From Kiritimatiellia bacterium (lineage in GTDB: Bacteria; Verrucomicrobiota; Kiritimatiellia; RFP12; UBA1067), in the NCBI GenBank assembly GCA_017405115.1, contig JAFRBA010000118.1:62001-126000 (forward strand): a stretch of 64,000 bases of DNA. The letters run 5' to 3'. Below, one piece after another: positions 22,984-32,049 of this stretch. Position 1 is the stretch's first letter; every line of letters starts with the position of its first letter. The notes below the pieces were generated by a model. It was not told the DNA's origin. It worked only from the letters and a program-made list of their open reading frames with translations, and ran no database searches. Both the position numbers and the translations under genes were made by a program.

Positions 22984-23320
22984 AATCGAGCCGGTCTTCG
23001 TGGAGTTCATACCGGAAAATCCTGAACATGGTAAACTCTACATTTCAGAGAAGTTCCGAACCGCCACGCATCTCTGCGCGTGCGGTTGCGGGAACAAGGT
23101 AGTAACGCCGCTCAAGGATGGATTCTGGTGGTGGATGAAGGATGCTGGAGGGAAGGTTATAATGAGGCCGTCTATAGGCTCATGGAACCTTCCTTGCAAG
23201 TCACACTACCACATTACCCACAATCGGATTGAGTGGCTAAGCTCAGAGGAGGCCAGACAATGCGATATAACTACGGTGAGTGCGAAACCTGCGCGCGAAG
23301 GGGAGACCCGTACTGCGTAG
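22967..23320 (+). CDS. DUF6527-like protein
   Basis: The 117-residue protein shows the features of the DUF6527 family: HLCACGCGNKVVTPL, a PSIGSWNLPCKSHYHI segment and a following IEW. The paired Cys probably bind zinc. Such proteins are found beside ubiquitin-like conjugation genes in some bacteria, but no such genes are seen here. The family call is from memory of the motif. Confidence 0.6.
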   Translation: MERLSEIEPVFVEFIPENPEHGKLYISEKFRTATHLCACGCGNKVVTPLKDGFWWWMKDAGGKVIMRPSIGSWNLPCKSHYHITHNRIEWLSSEEARQCDITTVSAKPAREGETRTA

Positions 23321-23460
23321 GGTGCATGCCGACGAGGACTTCTGACGGAAGGTTCTCGCGCTCGCTCTACACCCCGCACAATGGGCCAATTACATTCACG
23401 ACTCAAGTGACAGTTCCAGCAAGTGCTGGAGAAGGAGAAGAAGGAAATGATGACACATGA
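23260..23460 (+). CDS. small Cys-rich protein, 66 aa
   Basis: Has CETCARR and CVGC, a likely zinc knuckle, then a disordered tail. It overlaps the DUF6527-like gene by 61 bases, which is unusual; AGAGGAGG precedes the ATG and supports it. Confidence 0.5.
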   Translation: MRYNYGECETCARRGDPYCVGCMPTRTSDGRFSRSLYTPHNGPITFTTQVTVPASAGEGEEGNDDT

Positions 23461-23641
23461 ACAGGTCGATGAAATCGAGAACAAGCTGCGACAAGCGCAG
23501 AATCTGGTCGAGGAATGCGGCGCCGCGATCTGCGACGAGCGAGAAAACGGAGCTCCAGACACGTGGAACCATCTGACGTCAACGGCGAACGACATCGGCG
23601 ACATCATCTGCGGCCTGTGGAGGCTGCGTCCGGAGGCATGA
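23447..23641 (+). CDS. hypothetical helical protein, 64 aa
   Basis: A small protein with two amphipathic helices. GGAGAAGAAGG precedes the ATG pair. Function unknown. Confidence 0.5.
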   Translation: MMTHEQVDEIENKLRQAQNLVEECGAAICDERENGAPDTWNHLTSTANDIGDIICGLWRLRPEA

Positions 23642-23642
23642 A

Positions 23643-23984
23643 ATGACGATGGAGATGAAGGACGGCCTACTCGACTTCTTGGAGGCGATGACGCAGGCGT
23701 TCCACTTGCTTGACTCAGAAGAGAAGTCGTTCATCGTAAACAGGGGGAAGATCGAGATCAGGTATAACCTGAATACTGACGACGAGGTCAAGAAGGCCGC
23801 AGACAATGCGATCAGGAAAATCGAGGACGTCCTCATGGACGTTTCGTTTACTCCGGATGTCGGAAATGAACACTTCGGACGGATCGCAAGGGCCGTTGGA
23901 GAATACCTTTCGGTTAAAGACGGGGCAAAACATGAACATGGCAGCATGGCAGTCAATGTTGCGAAGGAGGAATTGGAATCATGA
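23643..23984 (+). CDS. hypothetical protein, 113 aa
   Basis: An acidic alpha/beta protein. It starts one base after the previous stop and overlaps the next start. No family is recognised. Confidence 0.55.
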   Translation: MTMEMKDGLLDFLEAMTQAFHLLDSEEKSFIVNRGKIEIRYNLNTDDEVKKAADNAIRKIEDVLMDVSFTPDVGNEHFGRIARAVGEYLSVKDGAKHEHGSMAVNVAKEELES

Positions 23985-24385
23985 GCGATGAGGAAGGTGA
24001 CGACATACCGTCGCTTGATCCGCGTGACGCACTGAAGCTGATCCTTGAAATCTGCGAGCCGATCTCTACAGGCGATATCGACGATCCGCTAGAGAGGGTT
24101 TGCAGGATATCCGAGAAAAGCCTTCAGGTGGAATGCGAGAGCATTAGCCACGAGAAAAGGGCACTCGCGAACAAGCTATACGCCCAGGCGATATATTTCA
24201 GGAGAGTAGTCCTTGAGATGCTTGACGGCCTGACGCAGATGTCTCTAAAGCGAGTGCAGGAGGAGGGCGATAGGCTGGACAAGATAATGTCGGACATCAA
24301 CGACGGGAAACTGCCTTACAGGTTCGAGTCTAAGGTCGAGAACATCTGCGCTACTGCTGCGCTGTTGTCGAAGGACGTGTTATGA
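23981..24385 (+). CDS. hypothetical helical protein, 134 aa
   Basis: Acidic N-terminus, then continuous helix (residues 45-110). The start and stop both overlap neighbours as ATGA-type junctions. Function unknown. Confidence 0.55.
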   Translation: MSDEEGDDIPSLDPRDALKLILEICEPISTGDIDDPLERVCRISEKSLQVECESISHEKRALANKLYAQAIYFRRVVLEMLDGLTQMSLKRVQEEGDRLDKIMSDINDGKLPYRFESKVENICATAALLSKDVL

Positions 24386-24606
24386 ATCACGACTCGTGCG
24401 ACTGTTGCATGCACGCCGGTGATTACTGGCCGATGTATGTCGGAGACGACGAGAGGAAGTGGGGGACGATCAAGTGCGCCAATAAAAGGCGCCGAGTGCT
24501 CCCGCTTGGATGCGAAAAGTTTGAACCGGTAGAAGAGGAAAAAGATGCTGTACGACGTAAGAATAGAGAACAGGGGTGCTCGCGACATCCTCATAACTGG
24601 GGTTGA
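24382..24606 (+). CDS. small Cys/His protein, 74 aa
   Basis: Begins with a cluster of Cys (DSCDCCMHAGDYW) and has two further Cys, consistent with metal binding. Its 3' part overlaps the next small gene, so the true C-terminus is certain only if both are translated. Confidence 0.5.
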   Translation: MNHDSCDCCMHAGDYWPMYVGDDERKWGTIKCANKRRRVLPLGCEKFEPVEEEKDAVRRKNREQGCSRHPHNWG

Positions 24607-24700
24607 CGAGGAATCTCTTGGAGAGACGATCGCGAGTTGGTGCGGCGGGCACACGACGATCGTAGTGACGCGGAGCGAGGATGAGAACGATGGACAGTAA
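24545..24700 (+). CDS. small protein, 51 aa
   Basis: The peptide starts with LYDVRIENRGARDILITG and ends in an acidic tail, which looks like a folded beta protein. It overlaps 62 bases of the preceding gene in another frame. AGAGGAAAAAG lies before the ATG. Confidence 0.4.
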   Translation: MLYDVRIENRGARDILITGVDEESLGETIASWCGGHTTIVVTRSEDENDGQ

Positions 24701-25193
24701 GCCGATGAAGTTCAAGGGCGGAGATATCGTCTACACAGTATTCCGCGACGTTGGAGACATCTGTCTAGGGAAGGCAGAGATCGTCGACGCCGTGCAGACA
24801 TATACGCCAACTGGAAGGCCTAGGAAGCCGTTCTACAAGGTGAGGGGCATCTCTTTCAAGGTCGGCGACAGCCAGGATTTCGAGGAGGCCTCGCAAACGA
24901 TCGAGGACAGATACTTCAGGAGCGCCGTGACGGCCGTCAGCGAAAGTCTGAGGAGGCTGTTCGAGGAATTCGCGGACAACTCGCCCGAGGCAAGGCTGCT
25001 GAACGCGCTGTTCGCCAACTGCGAATGCAAGCCGAAGATACCTCCGGAGTATCTCGGGCCAGTGATCAGCGACCTGCTGAAGTACCAGAAGCTCCTTGCG
25101 AAGGCATTTGACATCGACAATGCCATGCTTATGGAGAGACGTGATGAATTGAAGAAGGAACTGGAGGTAAAGGACAATGAAGCTCAACATTGA
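24681..25193 (+). CDS. hypothetical protein, 170 aa
   Basis: The N-terminal 50 residues are beta-rich (KGGDIVYTVFRDVGD), like a small barrel. The rest is helical with a charged end. ATG 24690 is an alternative start. Function unknown. Confidence 0.6.
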   Translation: MRTMDSKPMKFKGGDIVYTVFRDVGDICLGKAEIVDAVQTYTPTGRPRKPFYKVRGISFKVGDSQDFEEASQTIEDRYFRSAVTAVSESLRRLFEEFADNSPEARLLNALFANCECKPKIPPEYLGPVISDLLKYQKLLAKAFDIDNAMLMERRDELKKELEVKDNEAQH

Positions 25194-25605
25194 AATCGAG
25201 AGCGGAACGTTCGAGAAGGTGATCTCGGACGGAATAAAATCGCTATCGCCAGAAGAGGTCGGAGACCTGATAAAGCAGGCGCTCCTTGAGGCGTTGACAA
25301 AATGCGAAGAGTTCAAGGATCTTCTGATCGTGAGGGATAAAATAGGATGGAGCAACACTTCGGAGATCAAGCTCGGCCCATTGGCAAGCGCGGCGATTAA
25401 GTCGATAGACCTTGAACCTGACATCTCAGAGTTCAAGAAGAAGATGGTCGACGCGCTCATGGTGCACCATCGTGAAATGGTTGAGGATATGATGATGCGC
25501 CTTCTCATAGAAAAGATAACCTACAGCGACTCGCTTAGAGGCGCGATCGAGGAAACGGTCAGGCGGGTGCTATATGAGGCAAGGAACAATGGACGACTTC
25601 AATGA
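25177..25605 (+). CDS. hypothetical protein, 142 aa
   Basis: An acidic, helical protein; AGGTAAAGG precedes the ATG inside the end of the preceding gene. No homology is recognised. Confidence 0.55.
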   Translation: MKLNIEIESGTFEKVISDGIKSLSPEEVGDLIKQALLEALTKCEEFKDLLIVRDKIGWSNTSEIKLGPLASAAIKSIDLEPDISEFKKKMVDALMVHHREMVEDMMMRLLIEKITYSDSLRGAIEETVRRVLYEARNNGRLQ

Positions 25606-25693
25606 AGAAAAAGAAGTGGACAAGGTGAAGTCGATCTTCAAGAAGAAGAATTCGGAAAGGTGTAAGTTGCGCGGATGGCCGTATCGCCGATGA
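25574..25693 (+). CDS. 39-residue basic peptide
   Basis: Lys-rich (VKSIFKKKNSERCKLRGW). It lies between two genes, overlapping the end of the first, and its stop overlaps the radical SAM start as ATGA. The coupling is the main evidence that it is real. Confidence 0.4.
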   Translation: MRQGTMDDFNEEKEVDKVKSIFKKKNSERCKLRGWPYRR

Positions 25694-26583
25694 GGATTGC
25701 GATCCACAGCGTAGACGGCATGAACTACCCGAATCTTGCCCTGATGAAGATATCCGCATGGCACAAGAAGCGAGGTGACAGCGTTGAGTGGTTCGTGCCT
25801 CTGAAAAGATACGACCGCGTATACGCATCAAAGGTTTTTACGTTCACCCCAGACGACCCGTACCTTCCATCTGACGCAATACGAGGAGGGACTGGGTACG
25901 GGTCGTACGTTCCGCTTCCTGACGAAATTGAGTCTGAGCTTCCTGATTACACGATATACCCTCAGTTCGACGCCGCATACGGATTCCTGACAAGGGGATG
26001 CGTAAACAAGTGTCCATGGTGTGTAGTGCCTAAGAAGGAGGGGACTCTGAGAGTTGTTTCGGACATTGCGGATATCTGCAACACGAGCACTGGCTTCAGG
26101 AGGAAGGTTGTTCTAATGGACAACAATATTCTTGCTGCTCCAGTTGGATTTGTGAGGGACCAGGCCGAGAAGATGCGCAGCCTGAAGGTCAGGGTCGACT
26201 TCAATCAAGGAACAGATGCGAGACTTTACGACGACGACAGGGCTGAGATCATGGCCGGCATTCCATGGATCAGGATGGTCAGAATGTCGTGCGATACGGA
26301 TTCTATGATAGGTCCGTGCCTGAAGGCGATCGAAAAGCTTAGGTACTTCGGATGCCGAAACGAGGTGCTGGTGTATATCCTGTCCAAGAGTGAGGAGATT
26401 GAATCCGCTCTCAACAGGATAAAAATTCTTACGGACTTTGACGGAAAGGTCGTTCCGTTTGTGATGCCGTACAGACCGCTCGACGGAAGTTGTGTTGAGC
26501 CTTCTGGAAAGCTCAAGCGTCTTGCAAGATGGTGCAATAGGGCTTGGATACGTAAGAAGTGCAATTTCTCTGAATACAGATAG
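25690..26583 (+). CDS. radical SAM protein with N-terminal Rossmann-like region
   Basis: The 297-residue protein has CxxxCxxC (C104, C108, C111). The first 90 residues (MRIAIHSVDG ... LALMKISAWHKKRGD) resemble the cobalamin-binding-like domain found in front of some radical SAM cores. The substrate is unknown. The next gene encodes another Cys-cluster protein of the DUF5131 type, so the two may act on the same target. Confidence 0.75.
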   Translation: MRIAIHSVDGMNYPNLALMKISAWHKKRGDSVEWFVPLKRYDRVYASKVFTFTPDDPYLPSDAIRGGTGYGSYVPLPDEIESELPDYTIYPQFDAAYGFLTRGCVNKCPWCVVPKKEGTLRVVSDIADICNTSTGFRRKVVLMDNNILAAPVGFVRDQAEKMRSLKVRVDFNQGTDARLYDDDRAEIMAGIPWIRMVRMSCDTDSMIGPCLKAIEKLRYFGCRNEVLVYILSKSEEIESALNRIKILTDFDGKVVPFVMPYRPLDGSCVEPSGKLKRLARWCNRAWIRKKCNFSEYR

Positions 26584-26591
26584 GAGGAAAG

Positions 26592-27344
26592 GTGAAAGAC
26601 GAAAAGTTGATTCAATGGCCAAAGGCTGTTTACTGGGACAAGCCGTGGAATCCATGGTTGGGATGCAGGCCAATATCGCCGGCGTGCGATAACTGCTATG
26701 CAAGGTGTGCGACGACTGAAAGGTTCGGTCAGTCGTTCGAGCCTCACAAGACGAAAAAGAAGACCCCTCCGCAGTCCGGGGTGGTGTTCTGCGGGAACAT
26801 GACGGATCTATGGGGGGACTGGATCTCCAAGGAGGAGTCGATGTCCATCCTTGACAAGCTGTTCTACTTCGATCCGCATGGAGGCGGAAAGAGGCCGTTC
26901 GACGCGACGTACCTGTTCTGCACGAAGCGTGTCGACAATATGTTGATAACTCTGCGAGACTACTCGGAGGTGCCGAACGCGTACTTCGGGTTCACAGCGG
27001 AGAACCAGGAGTGGTTCAACAGGCGCGTCGACTGCGCGGCAGAGATTCCGTTCAGGCACAAGCTGTGGCTGTCGGCGGAACCGTTGCTTGGGCCTATCGA
27101 CATGGGGGACATGGTTGAGATGTTCAAGTGGATCGCGGTAGGATGCGAGAGCGGACAGAACAGGAGGCCGTGCAAGATCGAGTGGATCGAGGGCATTGTG
27201 GATCAGTGCCGTAAGGCGAACGTTCCGGTGTTCGTGAAGCAGCTCGATCTGGACTTGAAGTGCGAGAGGGATATCACAAAGTTCCCGAAACATCTACAGA
27301 TCAGGCAGGTCCCCTGGTTCCGGAAGGATGGTTCGAATGCCTAA
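26592..27344 (+). CDS. DUF5131 / phage Gp37-Gp68-like protein
   Basis: The 250-residue protein carries the family start WNPWLGCRPISPACDNCYA with cysteines at 25, 32 and 35, and later segments such as WLSAEPLLGPIDM and WIAVGCESG. The family is common in phages and is thought to be related to radical SAM enzymes through its Cys cluster; its reaction is not established. GTG 26592 follows AGGAGGAAAG. Confidence 0.85.
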   Translation: MKDEKLIQWPKAVYWDKPWNPWLGCRPISPACDNCYARCATTERFGQSFEPHKTKKKTPPQSGVVFCGNMTDLWGDWISKEESMSILDKLFYFDPHGGGKRPFDATYLFCTKRVDNMLITLRDYSEVPNAYFGFTAENQEWFNRRVDCAAEIPFRHKLWLSAEPLLGPIDMGDMVEMFKWIAVGCESGQNRRPCKIEWIEGIVDQCRKANVPVFVKQLDLDLKCERDITKFPKHLQIRQVPWFRKDGSNA

Positions 27345-27534
27345 GTGGACGTTCTGCAGGAACGACGGCGGCGCATACCTCCTTTGCGACGGTGTTGAAG
27401 TCGCTCACGTCCCGAACATGTTCAGTTCGGAAGCCGCGAATCGCGGAATACCGCTCGGAGGAATGGCGCGCGCGAAGTGGCTGTGCGAAATACTGGAGAG
27501 GAAAGATGCGGTTCCCGAATCCAAGAGTCCCTAA
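27337..27534 (+). CDS. hypothetical protein, 65 aa
   Basis: A small alpha/beta protein; ATG 27328 is an alternative start. It overlaps the previous stop. The last part overlaps the next gene. Function unknown. Confidence 0.5.
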   Translation: MPKWTFCRNDGGAYLLCDGVEVAHVPNMFSSEAANRGIPLGGMARAKWLCEILERKDAVPESKSP

Positions 27535-27745
27535 GAACTATTTCAGCTGGTCTCTAAAAAACAGGCAGAGGTTCTGCAAATGGGTATGGAACCCTTGGTG
27601 GAAAATTAAGGAGTTCGTCGAGAAGCGTCTCACCAGGAAGGGATTGTCCGACTGGTGGGAGGCGACGAAGTTCAACTTCGAGGTTTGGAGATTGATCAGA
27701 AAAGACAGAAGAGAATGGAGGAAAAATCATGGCAGGAGAAAATGA
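27506..27745 (+). CDS. basic Trp-rich protein, 79 aa
   Basis: Very basic and rich in Trp (seven or more) in a helical pattern (FCKWVWNPWWKIKEF). Such sequences often lie at membranes or bind nucleic acid. GGAGAGGAAAG precedes the ATG. Confidence 0.5.
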   Translation: MRFPNPRVPKNYFSWSLKNRQRFCKWVWNPWWKIKEFVEKRLTRKGLSDWWEATKFNFEVWRLIRKDRREWRKNHGRRK

Positions 27746-27974
27746 AAAAGAGGAAAAGAGCCCATACGAGAAGGAGCTGAATGCGTTATGGAAGTCGCAT
27801 GCCGAACTCCTGAGGGCTGCGTTCGTGCATTACAAGTCACCGCTTCCGGTAAGCGCAATGCTGCACGTTCTGCATTCGTCGATGATGGACTTAGAGGTCC
27901 GCGTCCTTGAAAAAATGAACAAGGCCGCCATGGAAACGGTTGATAACGAAAATGCAGAGAAGAGAGACTCTTGA
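27729..27974 (+). CDS. hypothetical protein, 81 aa
   Basis: A helical acidic protein that overlaps both neighbours. GGAGGAAAAATC lies before the ATG. Function unknown. Confidence 0.5.
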   Translation: MAGENEKEEKSPYEKELNALWKSHAELLRAAFVHYKSPLPVSAMLHVLHSSMMDLEVRVLEKMNKAAMETVDNENAEKRDS

Positions 27975-28422
27975 GGCTGTCGAGCGAGACATCCGTGAGA
28001 ACTACGCAACGATCTACATGAGCGAGGATTTCCGTACGGAGAGCGGAGAAATCCCTAAGGAGGTCGTTGTCGAGCCGGCGAAGCTTCTTGAGAGGTTCGA
28101 GAAGGCCAAGCGATACGTCTGGATGGTTATAGCAAACGGCACGTCACATGGAGAGTACGAAGGGAACTCCGCGAGCGCGTGCCTGTTCGCAACGGAGAAA
28201 GAGGCAATCGAATACGTAAAGTCCGAGATCGTCGACATGGTGCTCCACACCGAGCTTCTGGGCTGCGACTACGATGACGAGCGGCTTGACGAAGTCGTCA
28301 GAGACAAAAGTGAATGGTTCGGCAAGCACGAGGCGCAGTTCCGCGACCTCGGTTCGATAGCTGACTGGAGAATTGAGAAGGTGGCCGTTCCTGGTCCGCC
28401 GGAAAGGAAACGCATAAAATGA
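27952..28422 (+). CDS. hypothetical protein, 156 aa
   Basis: The middle (residues 48-80, KRYVWMVIANGTSHGEYEG then FATEKEAIEYV) looks like a strand and a helix that respond to a data-type loop, a pattern also seen in the gene at 28419. No family name is available. Confidence 0.55.
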   Translation: MQRRETLEAVERDIRENYATIYMSEDFRTESGEIPKEVVVEPAKLLERFEKAKRYVWMVIANGTSHGEYEGNSASACLFATEKEAIEYVKSEIVDMVLHTELLGCDYDDERLDEVVRDKSEWFGKHEAQFRDLGSIADWRIEKVAVPGPPERKRIK

Positions 28423-28751
28423 AGAAGTGGGCTGTTCAGACAGTAGACTACTATGAGTCCGAATGCTATCGCGACTCCCTTGAAATGGGGCTCAAGCTGT
28501 TCAAGACGAAGCTCGATGCGATCAACGAGCTCAACCGAGTCATCCGCGAAGACTGGACGACAGAGGTAGAGGTCGATGGTGAAACCAAGAAGCTCGCCGA
28601 CTGCTGCGGGATGTCCGAGACAGACAGCGTGAAGTATTCTTCATGGTACTACTCGGAGGACGGTACGCTCGCGTGGTCGTTCTGCGACAACGGCAGCGGG
28701 CACAAGGGCGAAGTGATCGAACTCGAATTCGAGAAAGGACTGACAAAATGA
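28419..28751 (+). CDS. hypothetical protein, 110 aa
   Basis: Begins KKWAVQTVDYYESECYRDS and has a KTKLDAINELN helix, similar in layout to the preceding gene (strand, loop, KxxAI helix). This may be a divergent pair. Overlaps the neighbours by four bases each. Confidence 0.55.
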   Translation: MKKWAVQTVDYYESECYRDSLEMGLKLFKTKLDAINELNRVIREDWTTEVEVDGETKKLADCCGMSETDSVKYSSWYYSEDGTLAWSFCDNGSGHKGEVIELEFEKGLTK

Positions 28752-29098
28752 CAGAAGAGAACAAGAGGCTCCGCGAGAAGGTCAAGGGCATTGAGGCCCT
28801 CTGCGCGACGTGCCTCCAGACGCAGCCGGACGAAGACGAAAAGTGCGAATTTTACCTCAGGCAGGTATTGGCGAAAATCGCCGACTGCACGCGCGAGTTT
28901 CACGGACTCTCGGAGGTGGAGGCGTACGACATCGTATGGGACACCGACGACAAGGATCCGGACGAGCTCGGACTACCGAAGAGCATTCGCCTCATGGTCG
29001 ATCTCGTGGAAGGTGGCGACATCGCGGATGACATCGCAAATATTCTGTCCGACCGTTCGGGGTGGTGCGTGAAGAGCCTTAAATACAGGAGGATCTGA
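28748..29098 (+). CDS. hypothetical protein, 116 aa
   Basis: Contains CATCLQ and two more Cys in the N-terminal half and an acidic C-terminal half. Function unknown. Confidence 0.55.
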   Translation: MTEENKRLREKVKGIEALCATCLQTQPDEDEKCEFYLRQVLAKIADCTREFHGLSEVEAYDIVWDTDDKDPDELGLPKSIRLMVDLVEGGDIADDIANILSDRSGWCVKSLKYRRI

Positions 29099-29099
29099 A

Positions 29100-29744
29100 A
29101 TGCCAGAGACGAAGAAGGTGAAGGTATACGTGTCCGGGAAGATGCGCGGAGTCATGGACTACAACCGGATAAAATTCGCGAAGTGGACGAGAAAGCTGAA
29201 CGAGGAAGGCTACGAGGCCGTGAACCCGTTCAAGGTTTGCGAGAAGTTCGGCCGTCCGGAGGACATCGAGAAGGACCATGAGCTGTTCGCGAAGGTGTTC
29301 GATGCGGACATGAAGGCGCTTGCAGAGTGCGACGCAATCTTCATGATGAACGGCTGGGAGACGAGCTCTGGAGCAAAGAGCGAGCTTCTGTATGCGCTCG
29401 AGCACAACATGGTCATCATGACCGAAAGCGAACATCCGCTTTCTGACGACGAGAAGATCGATTCGGTGTGCGAGACCATCGAGGGGCTCACGAACGTCTA
29501 CGGCTGCAGGAAGAACCTCGAGGAGATCGCGAACCGCATGGCTCACATGCACAGGACGCTCGTGCAGTCATTCGCCGGCGGATTCATCATTCCGTTCGTG
29601 AGGGAGCTTGCCCACATGAAGCGGGCCGACCGGTTCGACGGCAGGAACAAGGCCTCATGCGAGGCATGCCTTGCCATGTCTGAGGCGCTTGAGGAAAAGT
29701 ACGGGATCTGCGAAGGAGACGAGCTCTCGTTTCCGATGGTCTAG
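29100..29744 (+). CDS. DUF4406-like protein (deoxyribosyltransferase-related fold)
   Basis: The N-terminal 110 residues match the DUF4406 pattern: VYVSGKMRG, then a strand-helix unit, then CDAIFMMNGWETSSGAKSE. The fold is related to nucleoside 2-deoxyribosyltransferases and may bind nucleotides. The C-terminal 70 residues are a helical addition (AHMHRTLVQS ... CEACLAMSEAL). AGGAGG precedes the ATG. Confidence 0.75.
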   Translation: MPETKKVKVYVSGKMRGVMDYNRIKFAKWTRKLNEEGYEAVNPFKVCEKFGRPEDIEKDHELFAKVFDADMKALAECDAIFMMNGWETSSGAKSELLYALEHNMVIMTESEHPLSDDEKIDSVCETIEGLTNVYGCRKNLEEIANRMAHMHRTLVQSFAGGFIIPFVRELAHMKRADRFDGRNKASCEACLAMSEALEEKYGICEGDELSFPMV

Positions 29745-29752
29745 GAGTATCC

Positions 29753-30217
29753 ATGGCAAAGAGGAACAGAAGCAGGTTCGCCAAGAGCGATCGGGAGTCT
29801 TTCAAGCGGTTCAAGGACGTCATCCCAAAGAACAAGTACGAGTGGGAGGGTGGCGTCGTCCTGTACGACGCAGTCTCAGAGGAGTTCTTCAACATTGCGT
29901 TCGGCTCTGGAGATAATCTCAACTCCGACGACATCGATGCCGGCTTCGACGACTACATCATGGTCGAGAGGTACGAGCTCGACGGGACGAAGGGCTCGGC
30001 GTTCGTTGTCGTGGACGCGGTTGACAAGGGTTTCGTAGACGATACGACGGAAGGCCTGAGGGAGGTCGACGGAGGACAGCTCCTCCTGAAGCGTAAGGAG
30101 TGGACGGACGGAGACATTCGTAGGTTCATCACCGAGGCTCTCGATTTCGTTGGATACGGTGCGGCATGTATCGATGAGCCGTACAAGTATCTCGTCTACA
30201 TCGCGTCTGAAAAATGA
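29753..30217 (+). CDS. hypothetical protein, 154 aa
   Basis: Basic N-terminus (KRNRSRFAKSDRESF), then an acidic alpha/beta body. No family is recognised. A weak GGAG lies before the ATG. Confidence 0.55.
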   Translation: MAKRNRSRFAKSDRESFKRFKDVIPKNKYEWEGGVVLYDAVSEEFFNIAFGSGDNLNSDDIDAGFDDYIMVERYELDGTKGSAFVVVDAVDKGFVDDTTEGLREVDGGQLLLKRKEWTDGDIRRFITEALDFVGYGAACIDEPYKYLVYIASEK

Positions 30218-30226
30218 AAGGAAGAC

Positions 30227-31006
30227 ATGAGACACATCAAGAACTATAAGCAGGCGAGGAGCATCATGGTGGAGCACTTCAGGAAGGAGTGCCAGCGGAT
30301 AGGCGCCGACCTCGCGCTCTACGAGAGCTGCTTCGGGAACCCGAAGTGCTGGGACGAGACGTGCAAGCGCTACAGGATCAAGCGTCCTCGCCAGAGTCTA
30401 TCGGAAGGAGGCATCGTCACCGAGGCCGACGTGAAGCGACTGCGCGACCACCTGGAAAAGTGGATCCCGAAGCAAATGTCTCTGTGGGGAGCCAAGCTCG
30501 AAGCTGCCGACAGGGCCGGCAAGCTCATCGAACTAAACATGTGCATCAACTGGGGGCGCCAGAGGAACGGATGCGGGCACCCAAGGTGCGAGGCGTGGCT
30601 GTTCTTCGAGGACAAGGAGTACGGTTCGCGCTCCGCATACGGAGTAGGAACGGCCGGAGGATGCGGGTACGACCTAAGGTCTGCCGCAATGCAGGACGCC
30701 CTCGGCTTCAATACGAAGAAGGGTGACTGCGCAGAAGAGCGCATCGCGAAGTCGATGGCACGGGCTTCGCTTGACCGTTTCGTGATCGAGCACGGTGAGG
30801 CGCTCTGGAGCGAGTACGCGATCGAGATGACGCCGTTTCCGCACCTGAGCATATCCGCAAAGGGGTCAAACGTATTCACGAACCTGTTCAGGAAGATTGG
30901 CTGCAAGCCGTACCGCGAGTTTCCTGTGAACGACTACCTGCTTGACTGCAGGGAGACCGATAGAGGAAGCGACGTCTACCACCTCATCCGGAAGGACAGG
31001 ATATGA
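30227..31006 (+). CDS. hypothetical protein, 259 aa
   Basis: Has a central CINWGRQRNGCGHPRCEAWLF segment, probably metal-binding, and a GTAGGCGYDLRSAA turn. The C-terminal half is alpha/beta. It may be an enzyme, but no motif names it. AAAGGAAG precedes the ATG. Confidence 0.6.
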   Translation: MRHIKNYKQARSIMVEHFRKECQRIGADLALYESCFGNPKCWDETCKRYRIKRPRQSLSEGGIVTEADVKRLRDHLEKWIPKQMSLWGAKLEAADRAGKLIELNMCINWGRQRNGCGHPRCEAWLFFEDKEYGSRSAYGVGTAGGCGYDLRSAAMQDALGFNTKKGDCAEERIAKSMARASLDRFVIEHGEALWSEYAIEMTPFPHLSISAKGSNVFTNLFRKIGCKPYREFPVNDYLLDCRETDRGSDVYHLIRKDRI

Positions 31007-31629
31007 CGAAGGCCACGATACGAAAGTGGCGCGAGCGGTTCCTTGACTACGTGATGAGAAATGGGATCGACCTGTCGGACTCGGAGGGAAACGACATCGC
31101 CTTCGACTGCGGTAAGCCGATGTGGAATCAGAAGCTCACCGTATACGATGCCGGGAACTTCGTGAACGTGAGCGTGAGGAGGAACGGTTGCGTGTGCGAG
31201 GCCGACGAGGTCCACGTCGGGAAATGGCTGAGGATGTTCGCAGCCGAGAACGGTGTATTCCACGTCGCCGTCGACATAGAGGTCGTCAACGACAGTGATG
31301 GGACGTACTCAATAGACGCCTCGACAAGCTTCGAGGCGATCAGGGCATGCGAAAGACCTGAGCCTCAGGACGACTACGATTCTTACTGGGTGATAGGAGA
31401 CGTCGAGAGATACGAGTTCTTCGGGACGAAGGGCGATGGCTTCGACTACTGCCCGATGTCTGTCAACGACCCGTCTGCTGCAGACCAGTTCGAGTCGTAT
31501 GACAAAGCTGTCGAGGCTATGGTGAACCGCGATGACGTTTTCGAATGGATCGACGAACAGCCCGATCCCGTGGCGGTGAGGCCGTTGCTTGTTGAGGTCA
31601 GGACAATTGTACGCGCAGTGAGAAAATAG
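31003..31629 (+). CDS. hypothetical protein, 208 aa
   Basis: An acidic, strand-rich protein. The start overlaps the preceding stop as ATGA. A basic patch ends the protein. Function unknown. Confidence 0.6.
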   Translation: MTKATIRKWRERFLDYVMRNGIDLSDSEGNDIAFDCGKPMWNQKLTVYDAGNFVNVSVRRNGCVCEADEVHVGKWLRMFAAENGVFHVAVDIEVVNDSDGTYSIDASTSFEAIRACERPEPQDDYDSYWVIGDVERYEFFGTKGDGFDYCPMSVNDPSAADQFESYDKAVEAMVNRDDVFEWIDEQPDPVAVRPLLVEVRTIVRAVRK

Positions 31630-31641
31630 AAAGGAGACAAG

Positions 31642-32049
31642 ATGTTCAAACGATATAGGCTTGAATGGGACGATGACGAAGGAAAGCACTCAATCGACTT
31701 TTTCGTGAACAGCAAGGCGCGGAGGGGCGGATTCGTCCACCGGGCCTGCATGCTCGGAGTTCCTCCGCGTCTTGACGCGATGGACAACAACTGGAGCGAG
31801 TACCGGGCGAACGAAGGGAAGCTGTTCGAAAAGCGAATTGCGAAGGTGTCTTATTGTAACAGAACGTGGGAGGGGTGGTCTGGTCAGACGTGCCTTGCGA
31901 AGCTCTGGGATCAGCTCGCGAAGCTAAAGTTCATCGACATGGGACGTATCTCGAAGACGAACCCGTTCAAGGTGGACGACGAGCCTACGCACGAAGACCT
32001 ATGGGAACCTGACGAGCTGTTTGACAGGTTCAAGAGGAGTCTGACATGA
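31642..32049 (+). CDS. hypothetical protein, 135 aa
   Basis: An alpha/beta protein with several aromatic residues; AAAGGAG precedes the ATG. No homology is recognised. Confidence 0.55.
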   Translation: MFKRYRLEWDDDEGKHSIDFFVNSKARRGGFVHRACMLGVPPRLDAMDNNWSEYRANEGKLFEKRIAKVSYCNRTWEGWSGQTCLAKLWDQLAKLKFIDMGRISKTNPFKVDDEPTHEDLWEPDELFDRFKRSLT

